Shown here in pieces: positions 49,694-58,129 of a stretch of DNA of 64,000 nucleotides. The first letter of the stretch is position 1, and every line of letters begins with the position of its first letter. Position numbers and translations under genes: made by a program. Source of the stretch: a virus; IMG/VR virus record IMGVR_UViG_3300030339_001052, positions 1-64,000 of that record; one strand, given 5' to 3'. The notes under the pieces were generated by a model, which did no database searches, was not told the DNA's origin, and was given only the letters and a program-made list of their open reading frames with translations.

Positions 49694-50130
49694 GTATAAT
49701 TTTAAATGAATACAATGAAGAAAATAGAATTGATAAAACTTGGTTCGATAGTTCTAACGTTAAATATTGTGAATGCGATGATAAATTGGATGCACTAAAA
49801 GAAGTTACTGTTTGCTTCTCAGACGGGCGAACTTACTCATACTCAGACGTTAAGGTAAACGATTACCTCATGTTTAGAAATTCTTTAAGCCAAGGTAAAG
49901 ATATATTTAAATACATTGCGGTTAAAGATAATGGTGTTCCAAGATATAAAACAACCAGATTAGAAAATACCGATTTAACTTTATTAGAGGTTCAAAAACA
50001 ACAAATTTTAGAATCACGCGTTGAAAAACTAAAAGAGTTCAATAAAACATTGGTTGAATCACAAGTTGATTTAGAACCAGAATTTTCTAAACATATTAAA
50101 GATAATATTGAAGATTTATTAATGAAATAA
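49690..50130 (+). CDS. KTSC-domain-like small protein
   Basis: 146 aa. Residues about 18-75 read TWFDSSNVKYCECDDKLD, VTVCFSDGRTYSYSDV and YLMFRNSLSQGKDIFKYI, the pattern of the KTSC domain (S..I...Y...L.V.F..G..Y.Y..V....Y..F..A.S.G..F...I). The rest is a charged helix. Biochemical role of KTSC proteins is unclear. It overlaps the terminase-like gene by 4 nt (ATGA) and the next start by 1 nt, so four genes here are tightly coupled. Confidence 0.65.
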   Translation: MSIILNEYNEENRIDKTWFDSSNVKYCECDDKLDALKEVTVCFSDGRTYSYSDVKVNDYLMFRNSLSQGKDIFKYIAVKDNGVPRYKTTRLENTDLTLLEVQKQQILESRVEKLKEFNKTLVESQVDLEPEFSKHIKDNIEDLLMK

Positions 50131-50351
50131 TGGAAAATAAAGGTTTTTTTGATACAGGAGAGTTAACTTTAGCAGACTTAAAAAAATGGGTAAACATGAT
50201 TCCAGATGTTTATTTGGATTATAATGTTGTATGTTGTCAAGAAGTTTATTTAGTTGGGGAAATTGGAATTCGAAAAGATATGCCAGTTGTAGGATTAGCA
50301 TTAGATGTGGAAACATCGGAAGTTTTAATTAAAATTGAGTTAAACGAATGA
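50130..50351 (+). CDS. Unknown 73-aa protein, paralogue of the next gene
   Basis: Core LTLADLKKWVNMIPDVYLDY then GIRKDMPVVGLALDVETSEV and VLIKIEL matches in plan the following protein (ITIKQLKELVKELPETDEIT ... LYFSIKL): a helix L.DLK..V..(I/L)P followed by two strands ending .IKL. Starts in the TAATG overlap with the upstream stop. Confidence 0.6.
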   Translation: MENKGFFDTGELTLADLKKWVNMIPDVYLDYNVVCCQEVYLVGEIGIRKDMPVVGLALDVETSEVLIKIELNE

Positions 50352-50533
50352 TAAATAAAGACGGTATAACTATTAAGCAATTAAAAGAGTTGGTAAAAGA
50401 ATTACCTGAGACGGATGAAATAACGGGTGAAGATTTTACTATCTGGATGGAAACTGGGAATATGCTTTCAAGTCCAATATTGGAATGTTTACAATTAAAT
50501 AGAGGTGATTTATATTTTAGCATAAAATTATGA
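50348..50533 (+). CDS. Unknown 61-aa protein, paralogue of the previous gene
   Basis: Same helix-then-two-strand outline as the 73-aa protein upstream, suggesting tandem duplication. Joined to both neighbours by 4-nt ATGA overlaps. Confidence 0.6.
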   Translation: MINKDGITIKQLKELVKELPETDEITGEDFTIWMETGNMLSSPILECLQLNRGDLYFSIKL

Positions 50534-51288
50534 TAAATAACAAACAATTTGATTATTTTTCAGTATTGGTTATTGGAATAAATCCAGAGGAACAAATTTC
50601 AAAGTATGATGAGATGTCAGATGCTAAAGAACCATATATTTTATATCAATATAAGGATATGGGTAAGCTAAGAAAACTCCAAATAGAAATTTATAAGGGT
50701 TATTTAAAATCGATTAAAGATTTACAATCAAAGAATATTCTAATCGATAAAATAAATGATTTAAAAAGCATCTCAGATGAAAATTATTATCTTCGGTTAA
50801 GTGATTATTATCAATTTGATATTAATAAAAATATTATTAGTAATGATAATCCAGACGGTAAATGGTTAACTTGTGAGGTTGGTGGGCGAATGTATTCTGA
50901 AAAACTTATTAATCTTGATAATATATATGTAACATCTGGTAAAAAAACAGATATAAATTGGTCGGTTATACATTTAAACCCTGGAATAGTCAATAAATAC
51001 AAACGCGCTTGGGAACTTTGTAATGAGAATTCACCAATAACAACACCCGAAGACTTCAAAATTTTAGAAAATATGAAGGGGTTTGTTAATTATTTTGAAC
51101 ATTTTACTGATAAAAATCAATATATAAAATATAACTCATCTTTTTTTACTAATGCTATAATAGTTAATGGAAAATGGTTGGATATGGAGAATAGTAGTTA
51201 CGTGGATTGGGTAATAAATTATTATGATAATTTTATTTCTGGGTTAAAACCAAATGATTTGATTACAATTTTTGAGTGTACAAAATAA
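50530..51288 (+). CDS. Unknown 252-aa protein
   Basis: No named family, though it looks like a conserved phage protein: FDYFSVLVIGINPEEQISKY at the start; VGGRMYSEKLINL, WSVIHLNPGIVNKYKRAWEL and a C-terminal block NSSFFTNAIIVNGKWLDME, YVDWVINYYDNFISGLKPND, LITIFECTK. The C-terminal block with W, Y and ECTK is compact and could be enzymatic, but no catalytic set stands out. Last gene of the unit, followed by a terminator. Confidence 0.65.
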   Translation: MINNKQFDYFSVLVIGINPEEQISKYDEMSDAKEPYILYQYKDMGKLRKLQIEIYKGYLKSIKDLQSKNILIDKINDLKSISDENYYLRLSDYYQFDINKNIISNDNPDGKWLTCEVGGRMYSEKLINLDNIYVTSGKKTDINWSVIHLNPGIVNKYKRAWELCNENSPITTPEDFKILENMKGFVNYFEHFTDKNQYIKYNSSFFTNAIIVNGKWLDMENSSYVDWVINYYDNFISGLKPNDLITIFECTK

Positions 51289-51305
51289 TAATTTAATTAT
51301 ATCAT

Positions 51306-51340
51306 AAAGGTAGGGAACTTAATTGTTTTCTACCTTTTTT
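51306..51340 (+). terminator. Intrinsic terminator
   Basis: AAAGGTAG (51306-51313) pairs with CTACCTTT (51330-51337), with inner GAAC/GTTT, then T residues. Separates replication-type genes from the baseplate wedge genes. Confidence 0.88.
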
Positions 51341-51377
51341 ATTTTAAAAATTTAAACACAAAAAAAAAATTCTAAAG

Positions 51378-51385
51378 TATTTATA
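51378..51385 (+). promoter_or_regulatory. Candidate phage late promoter (TATTTATA)
   Basis: GTATTTATATGGAAA 17 nt before the gp25-like start. It appears to serve the whole baseplate run to the window end, since no other promoter motif was noticed inside. Confidence 0.6.
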
Positions 51386-51402
51386 TGGAAAGTAGTTAGT
51401 AT

Positions 51403-51795
51403 ATGGCACTAAATAGAAAATATCTTGGAATTAGATTCCCATTCACTGTTAAAGACGAGGAAGGGTTCTTTATAGATTTAGAATATGATCCGTATAAAGA
51501 AATTAAATCTGATTTAATGCATTTAATCTTTACACCAAAGGGGCAACGACTTAGAATGCCAACTTTTGGTACTAATTTAATTCGGTATATATTTGATCAA
51601 AACGATGAAAAATCTTATACTGATATGAAAGTAGAGATACAGGAATCTATTAAAAAATTTATTCCAAATGTGAAGATAACAAGTTTATTAGTTACAAACA
51701 GCACCGATGAAAATTACACTGCAAATATAGAGATAAAATATGATATAGATGAAGGTAGTTTTGTAACATCAGATTCCATAAATACATCAGTTTAA
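51403..51795 (+). CDS. Baseplate wedge protein (gp25-like)
   Basis: 130 aa, like T4 gp25 (132). GPW/gp25 family signs: GIRFPFTVKDEEGFFIDLEY, IKSDLMHLIFTPKGQRLRMP and TFGTNLIRYIFDQND, then IKKFIPNVKITSLLVTNS. It links wedge and sheath at the start of contraction. 11 nt before the gp6-like gene, the T4 order. Confidence 0.93.
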   Translation: MALNRKYLGIRFPFTVKDEEGFFIDLEYDPYKEIKSDLMHLIFTPKGQRLRMPTFGTNLIRYIFDQNDEKSYTDMKVEIQESIKKFIPNVKITSLLVTNSTDENYTANIEIKYDIDEGSFVTSDSINTSV

Positions 51796-51806
51796 TAAAA
51801 TATAAA

Positions 51807-53753
51807 ATGGCAAACCCAATTAATTACAACACACGAACATTCGAGGAATATAAAGAGCAATTAAAAATATATATCCAAAGAAATTACCCAAACATAATTA
51901 ATGATTTTCAGGATTCATCAATTGGTTCATTTTTTATGGATTTAAGTGCTGCTATTGGGGATGATCTAGGCTTCCTTATAGATAATAGATTTCAAGAGAC
52001 ACAGATTGATTATATGCAAGAAAGAAAGTCTTTACTATCAACAGCAAGGACTAATAATTTAAAGGTACCTGGAAAGCGCCCATCAATGTTAGAAGCTGTT
52101 TGGTCATGTTATATACCAGTCGTTATTGGTGGTAGTACTCCAGATTGGGATTATGCTCCTATTTTAAATAAAGGAACGCAAGCATCAGGTGGTGGTCAAA
52201 AATTCGAATTACAATCAGACGTTAATTTTTCCCAGCAATTTAATTCTCTTGGTATATCAGATAGAACAATTTTACCACTTAAAAATTCAACTACTGGTAG
52301 TTTGGTTGGATATACTATAACAAAGACCTGCGTCATGATAAGCGGGGAAAGTAAAATATATAAACAAACGATTAGTCCATCAGATGTATCTCCATTTATG
52401 GAAATTATTTTACCAGAGCCAAACGTGATAAACGTGCAATCAGTCCTAGTATTTGATGGGTACAACCAAATTACCCCAACAATTTCGGACTTTGTTAGTA
52501 ACACAGAAAATAGGTGGTATGAAGTTGATAATTTAATAGACGATAAAATATTTGGAAAAGATATAATACAAAGTGCAAATTTTATTGATAAATTATTATT
52601 TGATTTAAATCAAAATGGGATAACAGGTTCAACAAATTATGGAAATACCTATTGTGGAAATTTGGAAGATGGTTCAATAGTATATGGATATATACCAACT
52701 GTTGCAAAATGGAATTCTGTAACTCAAAAATTTATAACAGAATATACTGATAATTATTATTTAAAACTTATTTTTGGTGCTGGATCAAACGAAAATTTAG
52801 ATAATATTAAAAATTCAACTGACTATACTCAGTATCAATTAAATAAAGCTATAAATAATAAATACCTTGGGATGATACCAGCATCTAATTCAACTATATA
52901 TATTTATTATACTGTAGGGGGTGGAAAGTCATCAAACATTGGTACTGGAATAATGAACACAATAGGTTATTTAGATTGCACGATAGGTGGGTCTAATGAG
53001 TCAAAAATAGCACAGGTTAAAAACTCACTAAAGGTTACAAATTCTATCCCATCTGTTTCTGGTAGAGATGAATTAACAAATGAAGAAATAAAATATTTAA
53101 TTAAATATAATAATTTATCTCAAAATAGATGTGTAACATTAAATGATTATAAAAATAAAATATTAACAATGCCATCCGAGTATGGGGCACCATTAAAAAT
53201 AGGGGTAGAGGAGGTTAATAATAAAATACTTATAACGATGCTAGGCCTCGATTATGATGGTACGCTATCTAATAATTTAAGCGAAACATTAATCAATAAT
53301 ATAGTAGAATATCTTAGTGAATATAAAATGATAAACGATTATGTTGAAATTCAACCAGGTTTAATAAATAATATTCAGTTTGAAATCGATATTACTATAG
53401 ATACATCTAAATCAAAACAAGATGTACTCAAGGCTGTAATTTTATATGTTGGTAATTATATGGACATAAATAATCATAAAATGGGAGATGAAATATTTAC
53501 TAGTAAAATGAAGTCTGATATCGGTGCAATAAGTGGGGTGATAAATCTAATCGATTTAAGGGTTTATAGTATTTATTCTACGGGGTATTCCCCTAACCAA
53601 ATAAAACAGCCAACAATAACAAATACAGAATACATGAATCGAGTACAAATAGATTTAATTGCCACCGATGGTATATTGTATTCAAATTCAGATACTATGT
53701 TTGAAATTAAAAACCCAAAATCAGACATAATTATTAGGGTAAAATCAAAATAA
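51807..53753 (+). CDS. Baseplate wedge protein (gp6/J-like)
   Basis: 648 aa (T4 gp6 is 660). The N terminus YNTRTFEEYKEQLKIYIQRN, NIINDFQDSSIGSFFMDLSA, and DNRFQETQIDYMQERKSLLS is the conserved gp6 segment; the C-terminal half (SGRDELTNEEIKYLIKYNNL, CVTLNDYKNKILTMPSEYGA) is the baseplate J-like core. Two copies per wedge form the inner ring that widens upon contraction. Its stop overlaps the next start by one base. Confidence 0.92.
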   Translation: MANPINYNTRTFEEYKEQLKIYIQRNYPNIINDFQDSSIGSFFMDLSAAIGDDLGFLIDNRFQETQIDYMQERKSLLSTARTNNLKVPGKRPSMLEAVWSCYIPVVIGGSTPDWDYAPILNKGTQASGGGQKFELQSDVNFSQQFNSLGISDRTILPLKNSTTGSLVGYTITKTCVMISGESKIYKQTISPSDVSPFMEIILPEPNVINVQSVLVFDGYNQITPTISDFVSNTENRWYEVDNLIDDKIFGKDIIQSANFIDKLLFDLNQNGITGSTNYGNTYCGNLEDGSIVYGYIPTVAKWNSVTQKFITEYTDNYYLKLIFGAGSNENLDNIKNSTDYTQYQLNKAINNKYLGMIPASNSTIYIYYTVGGGKSSNIGTGIMNTIGYLDCTIGGSNESKIAQVKNSLKVTNSIPSVSGRDELTNEEIKYLIKYNNLSQNRCVTLNDYKNKILTMPSEYGAPLKIGVEEVNNKILITMLGLDYDGTLSNNLSETLINNIVEYLSEYKMINDYVEIQPGLINNIQFEIDITIDTSKSKQDVLKAVILYVGNYMDINNHKMGDEIFTSKMKSDIGAISGVINLIDLRVYSIYSTGYSPNQIKQPTITNTEYMNRVQIDLIATDGILYSNSDTMFEIKNPKSDIIIRVKSK

Positions 53754-54055
53754 TGATAAAAAATAAAGACTGTAATTGCAAAGCAACGAAAAACATTATT
53801 AAGATGATAAAAACTGTCGATGATATTAACTTATCAACAAGTAAGACTCATCTAAAAGAAAGAAGGTGTTTTAATAAAATATTTTTTAAAATATTAAAAT
53901 ATTTAGTTTACTCGATATTATTACTATTATTATTTACGTTAGCAATACCGATATTAATATTAATATTTATTTTGCATGGGATATTAAAAAAACCAACAAT
54001 ATTAAATATTAATTTTTTAAAACTATTCAATAGAAGTAAAAATGGTGGAAAATAA
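53753..54055 (+). CDS. 100-aa membrane protein inside the baseplate operon
   Basis: Basic, Cys-containing N terminus (MIKNKDCNCKATKNIIKMIK), then a strongly hydrophobic segment at about 48-78 (YLVYSILLLLLFTLAIPILI, LIFILHGIL), and a basic tail. One long or two short membrane spans. It overlaps the gp6-like gene by 1 nt and the following gene by 14 nt, so it is expressed with the baseplate. A virion protein that is also a membrane protein is uncommon; a membrane-tethered assembly or entry role is possible. Confidence 0.68.
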   Translation: MIKNKDCNCKATKNIIKMIKTVDDINLSTSKTHLKERRCFNKIFFKILKYLVYSILLLLLFTLAIPILILIFILHGILKKPTILNINFLKLFNRSKNGGK

Positions 54056-57000
54056 TAAAACTTTCAGAATAAAATACGACCAATTAAATCCAGTCGATCA
54101 TATTAATGTTAAACTTGATCAAGACTTTGATTTATTAGAGGTATTATCATTATCAATATCACAAGAAGATGTTTATAGAATGTATACATCTGAATATGGT
54201 GTTGTAGTGGGACGCGTTCTAGCAAACGATGGTTTTGGAATTCCAAACGCAAAAATTTCTATATTTATATCAAACAAATCAACAAATCAGGCAATTGATA
54301 AAAATATATTATATCCTTTTAATACAACAGCTGATAAAAACTCAGATGGTATAAGATATAATTTACTACCAGATAAAAAGGTTAATAAATGTCACCAAAA
54401 CGTAGGGTCATTGCCGTCAAAAAGAGATATATTAGATAATAATATTAAATTAGATACTTTTAATGATTTTTATAAATATACAACTATAACGAACGAATCT
54501 GGTGACTATATGTTTTTCGGTATACCTACTGGATCACAGCAAATTCATGTTGATATTGATTTATCAGATATAGGTGTTTTATCACAAGCACCAAGAGATA
54601 TGGAATATAAAGGTTATAATATAAAACAATTTGATAGTCCAAATAAATTTAAAACAAGTACAAACTTAGATTCATTACCACAAATAATAAGCCAAGATAC
54701 TACTATCTTTGTATATCCATTTTGGGGAGATGAATCACAATCAGAATTAGCAATTACAAAAAAAACTATTAATATACAATATAAATTCGAGCCAACCTGT
54801 GTTTTCATGGGAAGTATTTTCACAGATTCACAAAAAAGTTCAATTAGTAAAACTTGTCGGCCAGATACAACAACTGGTGTTATGAGTGAATTAACTACAT
54901 CTCAAGGTTCAATTGAAATGATACGTAAAACGATAAATGATGAAATTGAATTATTTGATATTAATGGTGGTAGGTTAATTAATAACGATGGGGTTTGGTG
55001 CTATCAAATACCAATGAATTTAGACTATGTTGTTACAGATGAATTTGGTAATTTGGTACCAACAACAGATCCAACAAAAGGAATACCAACAAGCGCAAAA
55101 GTAAGGTTTAGAATAACGCTAGATGATAATGGAGATGACTTCGTACAAAGTAAAACAGGTGTATATTTAATACCAAATAAACCAAAATCAGAGTTATATG
55201 ATGATTATGAGTTTAGTTCAAATTGTAAAGAATTTAGTTTTGTTAATTTAATGTGGAATAAGGTATATTCAGTAAAAAATTATATACCTAGAACTGGAAA
55301 GAGTGCTTTTTTAAAGGATATTTCTGCAGATAGACATTTCACAGGACTAAAGTCCGTGAATTATCATGGAAATAATAACCCAGCCCCATATAATAATATT
55401 TGGGTCAACATTAATTTGAGATTTATGTTAATATGTTTGTTAACGACTTTTTTTATTAAGACAGTTGGATATATAAACTATATAATTACCCTTATAAATC
55501 ATAATGTTCCATTAATTGTTATGGGTTTTTTAGCTTTGGATGTTAAATTAGCTGGGGATGTATGTTCAACAATAGATTGGAAAGGAAAATCTTTATTTGT
55601 ACCATTTTCTAAGATACATAAGTGGATGTACGGAGATGAAGAAGCCGCTACGAATAGTATTTATGGTATCGATAATTGGTTCAAAGGTGATGGTATAGAT
55701 GGAAGTGGTGGACCTGGAATTTCCAATAATACATTAATTGGTAATATAATAAGTTGTGTTGAAACACAGTTATCATCTGAGAATGAAGTTGTTAATTTTG
55801 ATTTTACAAATGACTGGATAAATGGAAGTTTATACGCCCCCAGATTTTTAACAAAAACAAAGAAAAATAGAAAGACTGGTAAGCAAGACCCAGTGTATTG
55901 TGGGTCGTGGGTTCAGAAGTATACTAATTTATTTTTGGTACAATCATGCGCCCCATCTATTAGTAAAGATGGCATTATTAATGTTGATACGACAATAAAC
56001 TGTAATGATAAACAAAATTGTTATAAAAAGAAATCAATAGATCAGATATATAGAGGGACAATAAATAGAAATGAAGTAGATGACATTTTTTATTATAGGG
56101 CGGTTGAATTTCCAGGTAATAAATATTTATATAGTACAGATATTATTCTATTAGGTAGTTTATTGGATTGTGACCAGGATGGTATACCACAATTACATCA
56201 ACTATTACCAAGTACGTCGTTTAAATTACCACCTGATAGCTTTGAACCAGATGGTGATTATACAGATGTAAAAGAGAATTCACCTAGTATACAAAAAGAA
56301 ATGTCTGGTATTGATTGGGGTAATACCCCAGGATATGAAATAAATGGTTTATTTGTGGGTGTTAGTTGTATGGACAGTAATACTATTGTTAAATCTTGTG
56401 TTAACGCCACGAGATTATGCGAAATAGGTGTAGATTTCGATGAAAAACATGTTGGGTCTACATCTGATGGTTATGATTTAGTTAAATTAATTGATGGATA
56501 TATATCAACAGATGAAATCACTGACGGGGATGTTAGAGGTATGTTTTCAACATTAAATATTAATAATTTATCAACAAGTGTTAATTCTTTTAATCAACCA
56601 AAATATGATTTTATTTATAACTATCCAAATGGTTTTGATGGAAAATTGAGGTCGGTATTTGCGCAAGATGGGTTCATATTAGATTATTATACTTTTAGAT
56701 TTGGTACTGATAATTTAAATGGAAATTATTATACTGGGGATTATTCGTTTCCGAGATATGAGAATTCTTTTTATTTCTATTTTGGAATTAAACCTGGTTC
56801 TACAGCAATAGATTTATTTAACAATCAATATTTTGTACCATGCTCTACGATTGAAAAAGAAAAATTCACTTTAAATCTTATAGTTAAAACAAAAGAAGGT
56901 ATTTGTGAAATTGAAAATGGTATATTAAGCGTAAAAACTAGCAAAGCGGTTTATCCATATGATGTTTATCTGGATGATGTTATGTGTAGTTCAAATATTT

Positions 57001-57488
57001 CAAGTGATAATGAAATATTAATAGATGGGTTAAAATCTAAATATTATAGTATTAAAGTTATTGATGGTAATAATAATATAGTAGTAAAATCAATATTTTT
57101 ACCTAAAAACATAGGAATATCTTATAAATATTTGATAAAAAATACAACAACAATAGATTCGAATAAGGGTGAATTGTTAATTACAGATATTCTTAATGAT
57201 AACTCAAGTAATACATCAAACTCATATAAATTATATAAAAATGGCGTCTTATTGTTTAGCGGTGTAATATCTACTAACACTTTAGCTATAACAGATTTAG
57301 GTGTTGGTTTATATGTTATTATGATTTATGAAATAGGTTGTGCTACCAATATAAAACAATATACTTTTAATATTAATTATCTTTATACAAGTCAATTTAT
57401 CAACTATTTTATAGAAACTAAGCTTCCAGACTCAGGATATAATGCTGAATTTATAAATTATGTTGCTGAATTAGAAGAATCAAATTAA
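54042..57488 (+). CDS. Very large baseplate protein (gp7-position) with hydrophobic segment
   Basis: 1148 aa; T4 gp7, which also follows gp6, is 1032 aa. Begins KTFRIKYDQLNPVDHINVKL. Residues about 55-75 and 150-180 (VGRVLANDGFGIPNAKISIF; ESGDYMFFGIPTGSQQIHVD) look like carboxypeptidase-regulatory-type beta sandwiches. At about 460-510 a strongly hydrophobic run occurs (FMLICLLTTFFIKTVGYINY, VPLIVMGFLALDV), unusual for a wedge protein. Cys-rich patches follow (CNDKQNCYKKK). The C-terminal third has immunoglobulin-like repeats. Wedge identity is by position and size. Confidence 0.62.
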   Translation: MVENNKTFRIKYDQLNPVDHINVKLDQDFDLLEVLSLSISQEDVYRMYTSEYGVVVGRVLANDGFGIPNAKISIFISNKSTNQAIDKNILYPFNTTADKNSDGIRYNLLPDKKVNKCHQNVGSLPSKRDILDNNIKLDTFNDFYKYTTITNESGDYMFFGIPTGSQQIHVDIDLSDIGVLSQAPRDMEYKGYNIKQFDSPNKFKTSTNLDSLPQIISQDTTIFVYPFWGDESQSELAITKKTINIQYKFEPTCVFMGSIFTDSQKSSISKTCRPDTTTGVMSELTTSQGSIEMIRKTINDEIELFDINGGRLINNDGVWCYQIPMNLDYVVTDEFGNLVPTTDPTKGIPTSAKVRFRITLDDNGDDFVQSKTGVYLIPNKPKSELYDDYEFSSNCKEFSFVNLMWNKVYSVKNYIPRTGKSAFLKDISADRHFTGLKSVNYHGNNNPAPYNNIWVNINLRFMLICLLTTFFIKTVGYINYIITLINHNVPLIVMGFLALDVKLAGDVCSTIDWKGKSLFVPFSKIHKWMYGDEEAATNSIYGIDNWFKGDGIDGSGGPGISNNTLIGNIISCVETQLSSENEVVNFDFTNDWINGSLYAPRFLTKTKKNRKTGKQDPVYCGSWVQKYTNLFLVQSCAPSISKDGIINVDTTINCNDKQNCYKKKSIDQIYRGTINRNEVDDIFYYRAVEFPGNKYLYSTDIILLGSLLDCDQDGIPQLHQLLPSTSFKLPPDSFEPDGDYTDVKENSPSIQKEMSGIDWGNTPGYEINGLFVGVSCMDSNTIVKSCVNATRLCEIGVDFDEKHVGSTSDGYDLVKLIDGYISTDEITDGDVRGMFSTLNINNLSTSVNSFNQPKYDFIYNYPNGFDGKLRSVFAQDGFILDYYTFRFGTDNLNGNYYTGDYSFPRYENSFYFYFGIKPGSTAIDLFNNQYFVPCSTIEKEKFTLNLIVKTKEGICEIENGILSVKTSKAVYPYDVYLDDVMCSSNISSDNEILIDGLKSKYYSIKVIDGNNNIVVKSIFLPKNIGISYKYLIKNTTTIDSNKGELLITDILNDNSSNTSNSYKLYKNGVLLFSGVISTNTLAITDLGVGLYVIMIYEIGCATNIKQYTFNINYLYTSQFINYFIETKLPDSGYNAEFINYVAELEESN

Positions 57489-57502
57489 AAAAAAATAAAA
57501 AA

Positions 57503-58123
57503 ATGGGATTAATAGAAACAGGATATAAACGATCATTGGAGTTAATAATAACAAAAATGGATGATAATACGCCACCATCAGTTATAACAGAAACACATAA
57601 TGGCGTAATGTCGTTCGAGGTTACTGGAACAACATACGAACAATTAACTGGAACGTCATTCCAACAATTAACGGTTGCTGATTTTAATGAAAGGCTTGGT
57701 CATTTCAAAGATTATATAAAAGATTATTATCTTACATCAGACCCAAATCTATATGATACTATATTGTGGGATCAAACTAGAATACTTATGCCGATAGTGA
57801 AACCTACTGCGTATATTAAATTTACTTCAACACCTGGGTCAATTAGTACAACTGTAGTATTAAGATCAAGCATACCAGTTGGCAGCAATATAACACGAGT
57901 AATTAATTATTATGATAATAGTAAAGAATTATTGATTACAATTAGTCTTACCATATTTAAAGGTGGAACTACCTCGATGGGTACGAGTATACATAATACT
58001 TCTACGATAAATAATGTATATGTTGATCCTCTTGGTGAAATATTAAGTGATAATCTATGTAATTATAACTATAATGATACTATTGTTTTATCAACAGGGC
58101 CAATTCCAATGCCAATTGACTAG
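57503..58123 (+). CDS. Structural protein of the baseplate operon, unknown
   Basis: 206 aa. Beta-rich: YKRSLELIITKMDD, GVMSFEVTGTTYEQLTGTSF, YIKFTSTPGSISTTVVLRSS, LLITISLTIFKGGT. No family recognised. The order (gp25, gp6, gp7-like, then this) puts it where T4 has gp8 and gp9, so it may be a wedge or fibre-anchor protein. Ends with TAG, one of the few such stops seen. Confidence 0.58.
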   Translation: MGLIETGYKRSLELIITKMDDNTPPSVITETHNGVMSFEVTGTTYEQLTGTSFQQLTVADFNERLGHFKDYIKDYYLTSDPNLYDTILWDQTRILMPIVKPTAYIKFTSTPGSISTTVVLRSSIPVGSNITRVINYYDNSKELLITISLTIFKGGTTSMGTSIHNTSTINNVYVDPLGEILSDNLCNYNYNDTIVLSTGPIPMPID

Positions 58124-58129
58124 TAGCAT

